A DNA stretch of 44,349 bases from the NCBI GenBank assembly GCA_036405495.1, contig DASWXL010000003.1:1-44349 (forward strand), given 5' to 3'. How positions within the stretch are numbered: the stretch's first letter is position 1; each line of letters begins with the position of its first letter. The translations under genes and the position numbers were made by a program. Shown piece after piece: positions 9,597 through 18,831 of this stretch. A model generated the notes under the pieces. That model saw only the letters and a list, made by a program, of their open reading frames with translations. It did no database searches and had not been told where the DNA came from. The stretch is from DASWTL01 sp036405495 (GTDB taxonomy: Bacteria; Bacteroidota; Bacteroidia; Sphingobacteriales; Sphingobacteriaceae).

Positions 9597-11021
9597 ATGA
9601 AATCAATTTTAAATATTTCAAGGTTTTATTTTTTGCTGGCTGCCGTAGCGGGCTCGGTGCTTGCATCCTGCTCACCTGAAGAGTTCAACGGCACTCTGGG
9701 GCCGGTCCCGACTGCTGACATGGTGAAGTTTACGGCAACTCCCAATGCTTCGAATCCTAATATTGTCACATTTAAGAACGAAACGCCGGGCACTATTACC
9801 GCTGTGTGGGATCTCGGTAACGGTAATACTGGTGATGGCGGACAGGTTGAAGGCTCCTATCCCGTGGAGGGTACTTATACCGTTAAGTTAACGGTATTTA
9901 CAAAGGGAGGCTATGCGACCAATACGCAAACCATCAACATCGCAGAGACCAATGTGTCGATGCTTAACCGCGAAGATTACAACCTGCTAACCGGTGGTGC
10001 TTCCGCTGCAAATGGTAAGACGTGGCGTATTGAGGGTGAGGCAAAAGGTCACATGGGTGTGGGGCCTGCCGATGCGGCGAATCCCGACTGGTGGTCCGCT
10101 GGTGCCAATGAAAAAGCAAGCGAAGGCTTGTATGATGACCGCGTGACATTCAATCTGAACGGGTTTAAATTCACAAACAATAATAACGGTAATACCTTTG
10201 CCAATTTTGAATTTGTTACTGATCTCGGCGCACCTGCCGCTACCAGTGATGTGACTGTGCCTTACACTCCTTCAGCAAACTCAACATGGAGTATTCTGGA
10301 AGAAGGAGGCAAAAAATACCTGGTATTGTCAAACGGCGGCTTCATCGGATACTATACCGGTGCTACACGTTATGAGATCCTGCTGCTTACAGCTGATGAA
10401 CTGTACATAAAAGGTAACTCCAAGAAGCCTTCCGATGCCTGGTGGCAACGCCTGGTACGCGAGGACTTCGTCCGGCCGGTAGTTCCCAAGCCGGTGAAGG
10501 CAGAAGATATCTTCGACAACTTTGATCAGGATGGTAACGTGACCTGGAAAAAGGAGGCGCTTACACTCAATGAGAGTTATGATAACCCGCTTCCGCTTCC
10601 GATCAATACATCGGCAAAAGCGGCGTTATATGTAAAACAGGAAGGCTCCGGCTTTATGTTCGCGAACATGTTTGCAGACTTCAATTACAAATTTGATCTG
10701 ACCACCCGAAACAAATTCCGCCTTAAGGTTTATATTCCGGGTTCTAATGACTTTACAACGGCTGCAGGAGAATCATGGGCCAATCCCCGGTTGCTGAAGC
10801 AGGTTTCTGTTAAGCTTCAGGATGGAACAGCGGCACAGCCATGGGTCAATCAGGTGGAAGTAAAGCAGGAGGTTACCCAGCTGGATCGATGGGTTGAATT
10901 AACCTTTGACTTTAGCGGCGCTGTGAGCCGAAAGGATCTCGACAGAATTGTGATCCAAATCGGCGGCGAAGGAAACCACATTGCCGGCTTGTTCTATCTG
11001 GACGATTTCGAGCTATTATAA
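9597..11021 (+). CDS. PKD-domain surface lipoprotein, likely surface glycan-binding protein
   Basis: The 474-residue protein has a lipoprotein signal (AAVAGSVLASC) and then a PKD domain at about residues 40-115 with the hallmark VWDLGNGNTGDGG and VEGTYTVKLTV. The rest contains tryptophan- and tyrosine-rich segments and ends in a jelly-roll-like region with the terminal pattern GLFYLDDFELL, which resembles carbohydrate-binding modules. It follows susD after 10 bases, the position usually taken by a SusE/SusF-type or other surface glycan-binding protein. I infer that it captures glucan on the cell surface. No catalytic motif was seen. Confidence 0.8.
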   Translation: MKSILNISRFYFLLAAVAGSVLASCSPEEFNGTLGPVPTADMVKFTATPNASNPNIVTFKNETPGTITAVWDLGNGNTGDGGQVEGSYPVEGTYTVKLTVFTKGGYATNTQTINIAETNVSMLNREDYNLLTGGASAANGKTWRIEGEAKGHMGVGPADAANPDWWSAGANEKASEGLYDDRVTFNLNGFKFTNNNNGNTFANFEFVTDLGAPAATSDVTVPYTPSANSTWSILEEGGKKYLVLSNGGFIGYYTGATRYEILLLTADELYIKGNSKKPSDAWWQRLVREDFVRPVVPKPVKAEDIFDNFDQDGNVTWKKEALTLNESYDNPLPLPINTSAKAALYVKQEGSGFMFANMFADFNYKFDLTTRNKFRLKVYIPGSNDFTTAAGESWANPRLLKQVSVKLQDGTAAQPWVNQVEVKQEVTQLDRWVELTFDFSGAVSRKDLDRIVIQIGGEGNHIAGLFYLDDFELL

Positions 11022-11028
11022 ACTTCAG

Positions 11029-11052
11029 GTAAGCCGGAGTATTCCGGCTTAC
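11029..11052 (+). other. Intercistronic hairpin inside the PUL operon
   Basis: GTAAGCCGGA at 11029-11038 pairs perfectly with TCCGGCTTAC at 11043-11052 across a four-base loop, directly after the stop codon of the PKD lipoprotein gene. No run of T follows, so it is a poor intrinsic terminator. It may mark an RNA processing or stabilising site that sets lower expression of the enzymes relative to the susC-susD-lipoprotein set. The 57-base gap here is the largest inside the operon. Confidence 0.6.
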
Positions 11053-11078
11053 TTAACCTTGATGATACATCTTTTTCC

Positions 11079-11945
11079 ATGATCAAATTCAAATACAACA
11101 TGCTTTATCATACACTTGCTTTTTTGCTATTGATGTACTCCTGCAGCGATAAGGATTCGCCGGGAGGGTCCATACCGCCGCCGGTAGCAGTGCCGCCGGC
11201 CGATAAAGGGTGGGTATTTGAAGCGACGCCGTACTGGTATGATGAATTTGATTACACCGGTCTGCCGAATGCGGCTAAATGGGGTTATGACATCGGCGGT
11301 GACGGCTGGGGCAACAATGAGCTTCAATACTATACTAACAGCATCAGTAACGCGAGTGTAGGAAATGGGGTTTTGACGATAACTGCCAGAAAGGAAAATA
11401 GCAATGGCAGGGAATACACTTCCGCAAGGCTGGTTTCTAAAGGCAAGGGGGATTTTCTATACGGCAGGGTGGAGGTGAAAGCGAAGCTGCCAAGCGGAAA
11501 AGGCACCTGGCCGGCCATTTGGATGCTGCCTACGGATTGGGCGTATGGAGGGTGGCCTAAGTCAGGAGAGATCGACATTATGGAGCATGTAGGCTATGAT
11601 CAGGATAGGGTGCATGTGACCGTTCATACAGACGCATATAATCATAGTAAGGGAACGCAGAAAGGAACTAATAAGGTCGTCGCCGGCGCGAGCACGGATT
11701 TTCACGTTTATCGTGTTGACTGGACGCCATATTCTATAAAAGGGTTCATTGACGGCGAACAAATGTTCCAATTTATAAATGAAGGTAAAGGGTCGTCGGT
11801 CTGGCCGTTTGACAAGCGGTTTCACATCTTATTAAACATCGCCTTTGGTGGCAACTGGGGCGGAGCGCAAGGTGTAGATCCTTCGGTGTTGCCTCAAAAG
11901 ATGGAGGTGGATTATGTCAGGGTTTACAAGATGATCGACAAATAG
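11079..11945 (+). CDS. GH16 endo-beta-1,3-glucanase (laminarinase-type) lipoprotein
   Basis: The 288-residue protein has a lipoprotein signal (LLLMYSCSDKD, cysteine 22) and a short proline/glycine linker. A single GH16 domain starts at about residue 50 with YWYDEFDYTGLPNAAKW. The catalytic signature SGEIDIMEHVG gives E164 as nucleophile, D166 as helper and E169 as acid/base; the extra methionine before the second glutamate (ExDxxE spacing) is the form typical of laminarinases. WPAIWMLP and the C-terminal FHILLNIAFGGNWGG also match the family. It should make the endo cuts in beta-1,3-glucan at the cell surface. The internal ATG at 11100 is an alternative start that would keep the signal. It is followed by GH30 after 8 bases. 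Confidence 0.92.
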   Translation: MIKFKYNMLYHTLAFLLLMYSCSDKDSPGGSIPPPVAVPPADKGWVFEATPYWYDEFDYTGLPNAAKWGYDIGGDGWGNNELQYYTNSISNASVGNGVLTITARKENSNGREYTSARLVSKGKGDFLYGRVEVKAKLPSGKGTWPAIWMLPTDWAYGGWPKSGEIDIMEHVGYDQDRVHVTVHTDAYNHSKGTQKGTNKVVAGASTDFHVYRVDWTPYSIKGFIDGEQMFQFINEGKGSSVWPFDKRFHILLNIAFGGNWGGAQGVDPSVLPQKMEVDYVRVYKMIDK

Positions 11946-11953
11946 TTTTTGGT

Positions 11954-13414
11954 ATGTATTTAATGAGCTTTGCGCAGGGACGAATATTCATCCTTGTGCT
12001 CGTTTTTTTGCTGGTCGCCGGCTGTAAAAAGAAGACCAGCGGTGGCCATAATCCGATACAGGAACCACCTGAGCAGGAACCGGTGAAAAGTGATGTGTTG
12101 TTTTATCTCACTGAAGCGAACCAGTTCTCATTGTTTAAAAAACAAAATGTCAGCCTGATATTCTCTTCGTCCGCCAATCAGTTTCCAACGATTGAAGTAA
12201 ATGAAAGTAAAACGTATCAGGCTATTGACGGATTTGGGTATACGCTAACCGGGGGAAGTGCAACATTGATCAATGCGATGAGTGAAACGGCAAAAACCTC
12301 GCTGTTGAAAGAGCTGTTTCTGGCTGATGAAAATAATATCGGCGTAAGTTACCTGCGCATAAGTGTCGGTGCTTCCGACCTGAGTGCAGTGCCCTTCACT
12401 TATGATGATATGTCTTCCGGTGAAACCGATATTACGCTGAAAAATTTTACACTTGACCGGGAACGCGCGGACCTTATTCCGGTGTTGAAGCGGATCATAG
12501 CTTTATATCCCGAAATAAAAATAATGGCTTCGCCGTGGACAGCCCCGCCATGGATGAAAACTAACAACAGTTTCGTGGGGGGCAAACTGAAACCGGAATA
12601 CTATAGCGTTTATGCCGGGTATCTGGTGAGATATATTCAGGAGATGAAGGACGAGGGGATCACTATTGATGCCATAACCCCGCAAAATGAGCCTCTTCAT
12701 GATGGCAATAATCCCAGCATGGTGATGCTTGCAACGGAACAGGCTGACTTCATCAAAAATCATTTAGGACCAGCGTTCGAAGCGGCGAGTATCAAAACTA
12801 AGATCATAATATATGATCATAACGCGGGCAATCCGGAATACCCGATATCCATATTGAACGATCCACAGGCCAAAAAGTATATCAATGGTTCTGCTTTTCA
12901 TTTATACGGTGGCAACATTAGCGCATTAAGCTCTGTTCGCAATGCCCATCCGGATAAAGGAATATATTTTACTGAGCAGTGGGTGGGCGGACCGAGCAAT
13001 TTTGCCGGCGATTTACAGTGGCATGTTAGCAATCTTATTATCGGAGCGACACGGAACTGGAGTCGTAATGTTCTGGAGTGGAACCTGGCTGCGGATCCGA
13101 ATTACAAGCCTCACACAAACGGCGGATGTACAAATTGCCTCGGAGCACTAACTATTAGTTCTTCATCCGTGACGCGGAATGTAGCTTACTATATTATTGC
13201 ACATGCTGCCAAATTTGTTCGTCCCGGCTCCAGCAGAATAGAATCCAATAATCATGCAACACTCCAGAATGTCGCTTTTAAAACGCCCGACGGCAAAAAG
13301 GTGCTTGTGGTGCTGAATGCCGGCAGCACCGCTCAAACTTTTAATATAAAAAATAATGGAAGATCGGTTACCTCAACGCTGTCAGGCGGAGCTGTTGGCA
13401 CCTACGTTTGGTAA
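11954..13414 (+). CDS. GH30 glycosidase lipoprotein, possibly endo-beta-1,6-glucanase
   Basis: The 486-residue protein has a lipoprotein signal (LVFLLVAGCKKK, cysteine 24). GH30 features follow: QAIDGFGYTLTGGSA at the start of the barrel, SPWTAPPWMKT, then TPQNEPLHDGN with E246 as acid/base and IYFTEQWVGG with E341 as nucleophile. A C-terminal beta-sandwich with VLVVLNAGSTAQTFNI closes the protein. GH30 includes glucosylceramidases, beta-xylosidases and, in subfamily 3, endo-beta-1,6-glucanases. Its position between GH16 and GH5 makes beta-1,6-glucan side chains the most likely target, but the subfamily cannot be fixed by eye. It appears translationally close to its neighbours (8 and 30 bases). 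Confidence 0.88.
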   Translation: MYLMSFAQGRIFILVLVFLLVAGCKKKTSGGHNPIQEPPEQEPVKSDVLFYLTEANQFSLFKKQNVSLIFSSSANQFPTIEVNESKTYQAIDGFGYTLTGGSATLINAMSETAKTSLLKELFLADENNIGVSYLRISVGASDLSAVPFTYDDMSSGETDITLKNFTLDRERADLIPVLKRIIALYPEIKIMASPWTAPPWMKTNNSFVGGKLKPEYYSVYAGYLVRYIQEMKDEGITIDAITPQNEPLHDGNNPSMVMLATEQADFIKNHLGPAFEAASIKTKIIIYDHNAGNPEYPISILNDPQAKKYINGSAFHLYGGNISALSSVRNAHPDKGIYFTEQWVGGPSNFAGDLQWHVSNLIIGATRNWSRNVLEWNLAADPNYKPHTNGGCTNCLGALTISSSSVTRNVAYYIIAHAAKFVRPGSSRIESNNHATLQNVAFKTPDGKKVLVVLNAGSTAQTFNIKNNGRSVTSTLSGGAVGTYVW

Positions 13415-13444
13415 ACTGAGGCTATCGTCATTTAACTCAATACA

Positions 13445-15196
13445 ATGAATGGTTTAAAGTCAATTTTTTTAAAAACTATATGGTTCCCGTCTTTGCTGGC
13501 CTTCTCTCTGGCCGGAAATGCACAAGGTTTTTTAGACGTAAAGGGAAAGTATATTGTAAATGAAAAAGGTGAGAAAGTAATTCTAAGGGGTATGGGTCTG
13601 GGAGGGTGGATGTTGCAGGAGGGATACATGCTTAGAATTCAGAATGAGGGCCAGCAACATCGCATCAGGGCCAGAATTGAAGGGGTTATTGGGAAAGACA
13701 GAACTGACGATTTTTATGAAGCCTGGTTAACTAATCATACCCGCAAAGCGGATATCGATTCGATGAAGGCCTGGGGTTTTAATTCTGTAAGGCTCCCTAT
13801 GCATTATAATCTGTACACGCTGCCCATCGAACAAGAGCCGGTAAAAGGCCGGAATACATGGCTTGAGCGGGGATTTATAATGACAGATAGTTTGCTCTCA
13901 TGGTGTAAAGCAAACCAGATGTATCTTATTCTGGATCTGCATGCCGCACCGGGCGGACAAGGAAACGACTTCAACATATCAGACCGGGATCCCGGTAAGC
14001 CTTCATTGTGGGATAGCGAAGCGAACAGATCTAAGATGATCGCCCTGTGGCGAAAACTTGCTGAGCGATACGCTGACGAACCCTGGATCGGGGCTTACGA
14101 TATCATCAATGAACCTAACTGGGGGTTCACTGATCCGGCGGATAAAAACGGCTTAAAAGAACCTGATAATATTCCGCTGAAGAAATTGCTAACAGATGTT
14201 ACCCGCGCCATCCGGGAAGTAGACAAAAAGCATATCATCATTATTGAAGGGAATGGCTGGGGGAATAATTACAATGGCATTTTACCTACGTGGGATGACA
14301 AGATGGTGGTTAGTTTCCACAAATACTGGAACTTTAACGACCAGGCATCGATCCGGCAGTTTCTTGATATACGCGACAGATACAATGTTCCGATCTGGCT
14401 GGGTGAAACCGGTGAAAATTCGAATACCTGGTTCACGCAGGCAATCACCTTAATGGAACAGAATGAGATCGGCTGGTGTTGGTGGCCCTTGAAAAAAATG
14501 GGGTTCAATAATCCGCTGGAGATCAGAGTGACCGACGGTTATCAGCAGCTGCTGAACTATTGGGCAGGAAAGGGTACAAAGCCCGCTGCGGATGAAGGCT
14601 TCAATGCCCTGATGCAAATTGCACGAAACACCCGGATAGAGAACTGCATTGTTCATCGCGACGTAATCGATGCCATGTTCAGGCAGGTGCATACGTCCGA
14701 AACCCTCCCGTTTAAAAGGCATAAGGTGAATGCTGTTATTTCGGCCGCCGATTACGATCTCGGAAGGAATAATGTGGCTTATTTTGATACGGATACCGCA
14801 GAACATTATATCTCTACAGGCACTGAACGCACGGGCTGGAACCAGGGCCGCAGTTATCGGAACGATGGAGTGGATATTGCAAAGGAGAGTTCGGCCGGAA
14901 GCTATTATATAACGAAGGTTGAAGACGGGGAATGGCTTAACTACACGGTGTTTGGAGATTCCAAAGGATTGTACACCCTGAACCTTCAGGTGGCTTCTGA
15001 AGACGGCGGGCAGAAACTCTCGGTCACAGTGAACGATGCCATATCAACCAGGCATATCGAGATCCCCAAAACCGGCGGGTCAGAAACCTGGCAAATGGTA
15101 GAGGTCAAAGATGTTGCCTTGGAAAAGGGGGCCAACAAGATCCGGATCTATATGGAAAAAGGAGGCTTCAACTTCAAGTCTTTCCTGCTGAGATAG
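13445..15196 (+). CDS. GH5 glucanase with C-terminal CBM6-like module
   Basis: The 583-residue protein has a signal peptide ending in LAGNAQG. The GH5 barrel spans about residues 28-375, with GMGLGGWMLQEGYM near the start, GFNSVRLPMHY, YDIINEPNWGF (E223 as acid/base) and IWLGETGENSN (E321 as nucleophile). A linker leads to a CBM6-type module at about 428-583, with VISAADYDLGRNNVAYFD, DGEWLNYTV and the ending GGFNFKSFLLR. The exo-1,3-glucanase-like opening (GxGLGGWMLQE) suggests a beta-glucan rather than plain cellulose as substrate; the exact subfamily is uncertain. The CBM6 should hold it to insoluble or branched glucan. The cytochrome gene follows after 9 bases. Confidence 0.88.
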   Translation: MNGLKSIFLKTIWFPSLLAFSLAGNAQGFLDVKGKYIVNEKGEKVILRGMGLGGWMLQEGYMLRIQNEGQQHRIRARIEGVIGKDRTDDFYEAWLTNHTRKADIDSMKAWGFNSVRLPMHYNLYTLPIEQEPVKGRNTWLERGFIMTDSLLSWCKANQMYLILDLHAAPGGQGNDFNISDRDPGKPSLWDSEANRSKMIALWRKLAERYADEPWIGAYDIINEPNWGFTDPADKNGLKEPDNIPLKKLLTDVTRAIREVDKKHIIIIEGNGWGNNYNGILPTWDDKMVVSFHKYWNFNDQASIRQFLDIRDRYNVPIWLGETGENSNTWFTQAITLMEQNEIGWCWWPLKKMGFNNPLEIRVTDGYQQLLNYWAGKGTKPAADEGFNALMQIARNTRIENCIVHRDVIDAMFRQVHTSETLPFKRHKVNAVISAADYDLGRNNVAYFDTDTAEHYISTGTERTGWNQGRSYRNDGVDIAKESSAGSYYITKVEDGEWLNYTVFGDSKGLYTLNLQVASEDGGQKLSVTVNDAISTRHIEIPKTGGSETWQMVEVKDVALEKGANKIRIYMEKGGFNFKSFLLR

Positions 15197-15205
15197 CGCG
15201 ATACT

Positions 15206-16423
15206 ATGCACAGATACTTCCGCCTGTTTCTGATCTTTTTTGTCCTTTTCGCATTGGTTATATCGCTGTCGCAGTGTGAAATGGTTATGAGCGAAGAGGC
15301 CGGCATAAGAGGAGCTCGGTATGCTGATCCGGAGACCTGCATGCAATGCCATCGGAACGTATCAGCCTCGTTCGATAAAACGGGACATTTTCATACCTCA
15401 TCGGTTGTCGAAAGTGCCGCAGACGTGATGGTTTCAAAGGGTCATGATACATTTCAGCTTAATGAAGATATCCGGATAGTGTTGGAAGCCCGGGGTGGGG
15501 TAATGTACCAGGTGGCGTATGAGCGGGGAAAAGAAATCAACGCACAGCCATTCAACGTTTCGTTTGGCTCGGGCGAAAAAGCCCAGACGTACGCTTACTG
15601 GGATGATAGGCGGCTTTTTCAACTTCCCCTAACCTATTACAAGGCCGTTAATGGCTGGACGAACAGCCCCGGTTTTCCGATCGATCGTATTGATTACAGC
15701 CGGGCCATTGTCAGCCGGTGTTTTGAATGCCACAGTTCCTTTGCGGCCACTAAGATCGTGAAAACGGGCACCCTGTCTGTTACCGAACAAGTTGTGAAGG
15801 AGGCAATACTGTTTGGTATCGATTGCCAGCGGTGCCACGGACCTGCAGCCGCTCATGTCGATTTTCACCAAGAGCATCCGGAAGAGAAGGATGCACGCGA
15901 AATTGTTCGTATCAAAAATCTTTCACGGCAGCAGAGAGTCGATATGTGCGCTGTCTGTCATTCGGGAAATGATCAGCTAACACAGAAATCTACTTTTTCA
16001 TTCAAGCCCGGCGATACACTGTCACATTACTACTACCCAGCATTTGGCAATGCGGGAACCACAGAACCGGATGTTCATGGAAAACAATATCAGATGCTGA
16101 TGGCCAGTGCGTGTTATATAAAAAGTGACATGGATTGTTCGTCCTGTCACAATGTTCACCTTAACGAACAAAACAGCAGGGCCACTTTTGTCCAACGGTG
16201 TCTGAACTGCCACAATACCGGGATGCATCCTGATGCTCTTAAGCTTGGGGCGGCATTGAAGGAACGATGCATCGATTGCCATATGCCGGTGCAGCAATCT
16301 AAGCTCATCACCTTTCAGGTGGCGGGCAAAGCCGGTAAAATGCCATATCAGCTGCGGAGTCACCGGGTCGGTGTTTATCCTGATGAATCTAAAAAAATTA
16401 AAGCCTATATCAGTTCTTTCTAA
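15206..16423 (+). CDS. Seven-CXXCH multiheme cytochrome c, membrane or lipid anchored
   Basis: The 405-residue protein starts with a hydrophobic segment and LSQC (cysteine 24), a possible lipobox, though glutamine before the cysteine is unusual; otherwise it is a signal peptide or anchor. Seven CXXCH haem-binding motifs are visible at residues 45-49, 172-176, 207-211, 248-252, 311-315, 332-336 and 355-359. Many additional histidines could act as distal ligands. Segments such as KAQTYAYWDDRRLFQLPLTY recall the cytochrome c554-like multihaem group found alone or fused to TPR proteins. No CXXCK motif of NrfA is present. It should carry electrons outside the cytoplasm. It lies in the middle of a glucanase operon, 9 bases after GH5 and 21 before GH3. 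Its partner and role are unknown. Confidence 0.9.
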   Translation: MHRYFRLFLIFFVLFALVISLSQCEMVMSEEAGIRGARYADPETCMQCHRNVSASFDKTGHFHTSSVVESAADVMVSKGHDTFQLNEDIRIVLEARGGVMYQVAYERGKEINAQPFNVSFGSGEKAQTYAYWDDRRLFQLPLTYYKAVNGWTNSPGFPIDRIDYSRAIVSRCFECHSSFAATKIVKTGTLSVTEQVVKEAILFGIDCQRCHGPAAAHVDFHQEHPEEKDAREIVRIKNLSRQQRVDMCAVCHSGNDQLTQKSTFSFKPGDTLSHYYYPAFGNAGTTEPDVHGKQYQMLMASACYIKSDMDCSSCHNVHLNEQNSRATFVQRCLNCHNTGMHPDALKLGAALKERCIDCHMPVQQSKLITFQVAGKAGKMPYQLRSHRVGVYPDESKKIKAYISSF

Positions 16424-16444
16424 CTCTTAAATCGTACCCAACAC

Positions 16445-18742
16445 ATGAAAAGAAGTCTTTTGAGCCTGTATGCCATTGCACTTTGGGCTGTTCCCTCCAC
16501 GCCGTATGCCCAGACACCAAAACTGAATTCAAAAACAGAAGCGCTGTTTGCAAAGATGACCATTGAAGAAAAGGTAGGCCAAATGGCTCAGGTCACCCTT
16601 GATGTGATCGGAAAAGGTGAGAACAGGTTTTCCAGTTTCGAGCCGTTGGTGCCCGATACTGCTGAACTCAACAAAGCTGTTGTAAAATACAAACTAGGCT
16701 CCATTTTGAATACAGCAAACAATCGGGCGAGAACGCCGCAGGCCTGGAATCAACTGATCGGTCAGATCCAGGATGCTGCAATTAATAAGACCCGGTTAGG
16801 CATACCGGTGATCTTCGGTATAGATGCAGTTCATGGAACGACCTACACGGCCGGAGCGACCATGTTTCCCCAACAGATAAACCAGGCGGCGGCCCGTAAC
16901 CGTGCCCTCGTTCGGAAAGGCGCTGAAATTACGGCATATGAAACCCGCGCAAGCTCCATTCCGTGGAATTTTTCTCCGGTACTCGACCTTGGAGCCGATC
17001 CGCGTTTTTCACGCCAGTTTGAGACTTTTGGTGAAGACCCGTACCTGATCTCCGAATTAGGAAAGGAAATGATAAAGGGTTATGAGGGTGAAGATATTTC
17101 GCATCCCGAAAAGGTGGCCACATCGTTGAAGCATTTTCTCGGTTATATGGTTCCGGCGTCCGGCAAGGACCGCACGCCTGTCTATTTATCCGAGCAGGCG
17201 TTGCGGGAGTATCATCTTCCGGCTTTCAAAGCAGCAATTGATGCCGGAGCGCATACCGTTATGATCAATTCCGGGATCATCAACAACATTCCTGTTCATG
17301 CTAATTATGAGATTCTCACGAAGCTGTTGAAGGAAGAGCTGGGCTTTAAAGGACTGGTGATAACTGACTGGGGAGATATTGAAAACCTTTTTACGCGCGA
17401 CCGCATTGCCAGGGATCATAAGCAAGCAATTGAACTGGCCATCAATGCCGGCATTGACATGTCAATGGTGGCATATAATTATGAGGTATTCTGTGATAAC
17501 CTTATCGCGCTCGTGAAAGAAGGCAGGGTTAAAGAAAGTCGCCTCAATGATGCGGTACGTAGAATTCTATGGGTAAAGCAGGAACTGGGATTATTCGAGC
17601 GGCCGGTTACCGACATAAGTGCCTACCCGAAATTCGGGAGCGATGAATTCAGGCGCGCCGCCTTTGAGTCTGCCGCTGAGTCGATCACTCTTTTGAAGAA
17701 TGAAAAAAGTGTACTGCCATTTACGAAAGGCAAAAAAATCCTGGTGACTGGTCCAAATTCACATTCTATGCGGACTTTGAATGGTGGCTGGACATACTCA
17801 TGGCAGGGGGAAAAAGTCGAGGAGTTCGCATCGGCATACCATACTATTCTGGAAGCGTTACAAAAGGAGGCGGGTGTTGATAACGTCATCCATATGCCGG
17901 GTGTGAGTTATAAGATGGATGGCAAGTACTACGAAGAGTTCGCTGATAGGTTTGACGAGACTGTGGCTGCGGCCCGCGAGGTGGATGCTATTGTTCTGTG
18001 TATCGGTGAAAACTCATACACTGAAACTCCCGGTAACCTTAATGACCTGTATCTTTCGGATCTGCAGACTGAACTGGCCCTGCGGTTGTCTGCGACCGGA
18101 AAACCGGTAGTAGTGGTGCTTAATGAAGGCCGTCCACGGATCATCAGCAAGTTTGCTGACAAAGTTCAGGCGATCGTGCAGGTTTACCTTCCGGGTAATT
18201 ACGGCGGCGATGCACTTGCTGATATCCTTTTCGGTGACGTTAACCCATCCGGAAAGTTGCCATACACCTATCCGCAATTCCCGAATTCAATGATCAGCTA
18301 CATACATAAGCCATCTGAGGAACGCGAAACAGTTGAAGGGGTTTACAACTACAGCGCAGACTTTAACCCCCAGTTTACGTTTGGCCATGGACTAAGCTAT
18401 ACCACGTTTACCTATAGTAATCTGGAATTGAGCAAACCCGAATTGGCCGGGTCGGAAAGATTATCGGTTTCGGTAGACGTCGCTAATACGGGTAATAGAG
18501 AGGGTAAAGAAGTTGTTGAACTGTATACCAGTGATCTTTTTGCAACGATAACACCTGATGTGAAGCGTCTGAGGAGGTTTGAAAAGATCAGCTTAAAACC
18601 GGGCGAAAAGCGAACGGTTACTTTTAGCCTCACAAAAGATGATCTTTCATTTATCGGGCTGAACGGAAATCCTGTTGTGGAAAGTGGCGAGTTCAAAATT
18701 CTGATAGGCAACCAGTCAAAGAATTTTATTTACACCAGGTAG
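16445..18742 (+). CDS. bglX: GH3 beta-glucosidase, BglX-like, periplasmic
   Basis: The 765-residue protein has a signal peptide (AVPSTPYAQ) and the three-domain layout of BglX: an N-terminal barrel, an alpha/beta sandwich and a C-terminal fibronectin-III-like domain. The nucleophile motif LVITDWGDI gives D308. GIDAVHGTTYTAGATMFPQQ, FETFGEDPYL and SLKHFLGYMVPASGKDR mark the barrel; FGHGLSYTTF begins the last domain. The enzyme should release glucose from the ends of imported beta-gluco-oligosaccharides in the periplasm, completing the pathway started by GH16, GH30 and GH5. It is the last gene before the terminator hairpin at 18768-18812. Confidence 0.93.
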   Translation: MKRSLLSLYAIALWAVPSTPYAQTPKLNSKTEALFAKMTIEEKVGQMAQVTLDVIGKGENRFSSFEPLVPDTAELNKAVVKYKLGSILNTANNRARTPQAWNQLIGQIQDAAINKTRLGIPVIFGIDAVHGTTYTAGATMFPQQINQAAARNRALVRKGAEITAYETRASSIPWNFSPVLDLGADPRFSRQFETFGEDPYLISELGKEMIKGYEGEDISHPEKVATSLKHFLGYMVPASGKDRTPVYLSEQALREYHLPAFKAAIDAGAHTVMINSGIINNIPVHANYEILTKLLKEELGFKGLVITDWGDIENLFTRDRIARDHKQAIELAINAGIDMSMVAYNYEVFCDNLIALVKEGRVKESRLNDAVRRILWVKQELGLFERPVTDISAYPKFGSDEFRRAAFESAAESITLLKNEKSVLPFTKGKKILVTGPNSHSMRTLNGGWTYSWQGEKVEEFASAYHTILEALQKEAGVDNVIHMPGVSYKMDGKYYEEFADRFDETVAAAREVDAIVLCIGENSYTETPGNLNDLYLSDLQTELALRLSATGKPVVVVLNEGRPRIISKFADKVQAIVQVYLPGNYGGDALADILFGDVNPSGKLPYTYPQFPNSMISYIHKPSEERETVEGVYNYSADFNPQFTFGHGLSYTTFTYSNLELSKPELAGSERLSVSVDVANTGNREGKEVVELYTSDLFATITPDVKRLRRFEKISLKPGEKRTVTFSLTKDDLSFIGLNGNPVVESGEFKILIGNQSKNFIYTR

Positions 18743-18767
18743 CCGCAGAATTGTAATGAAGGTTATG

Positions 18768-18812
18768 AAGTCCATATCAGGTTCACAATTCTAACGGACC
18801 TGATATGGACTT
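18768..18812. terminator. Strong bidirectional terminator hairpin ending the PUL
   Basis: AAGTCCATATCAGG (18768-18781) and CCTGATATGGACTT (18799-18812) are perfect 14-base inverted arms. The pairing can be extended inward and outward by further bases, including G-U pairs. The right arm is followed by TTATCTTTA. It lies between the convergent ends of the GH3 gene and the barrel-protein gene and could stop transcription from both sides. Confidence 0.85.
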
Positions 18813-18831
18813 TATCTTTAAGGAGTTAACA

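Noticed and set aside
15206..16423. Multiheme protein as nitrite reductase NrfA or octahaem reductase
   Set aside because: No CXXCK motif, seven rather than five or eight haem motifs, and no NrfH-like partner nearby.
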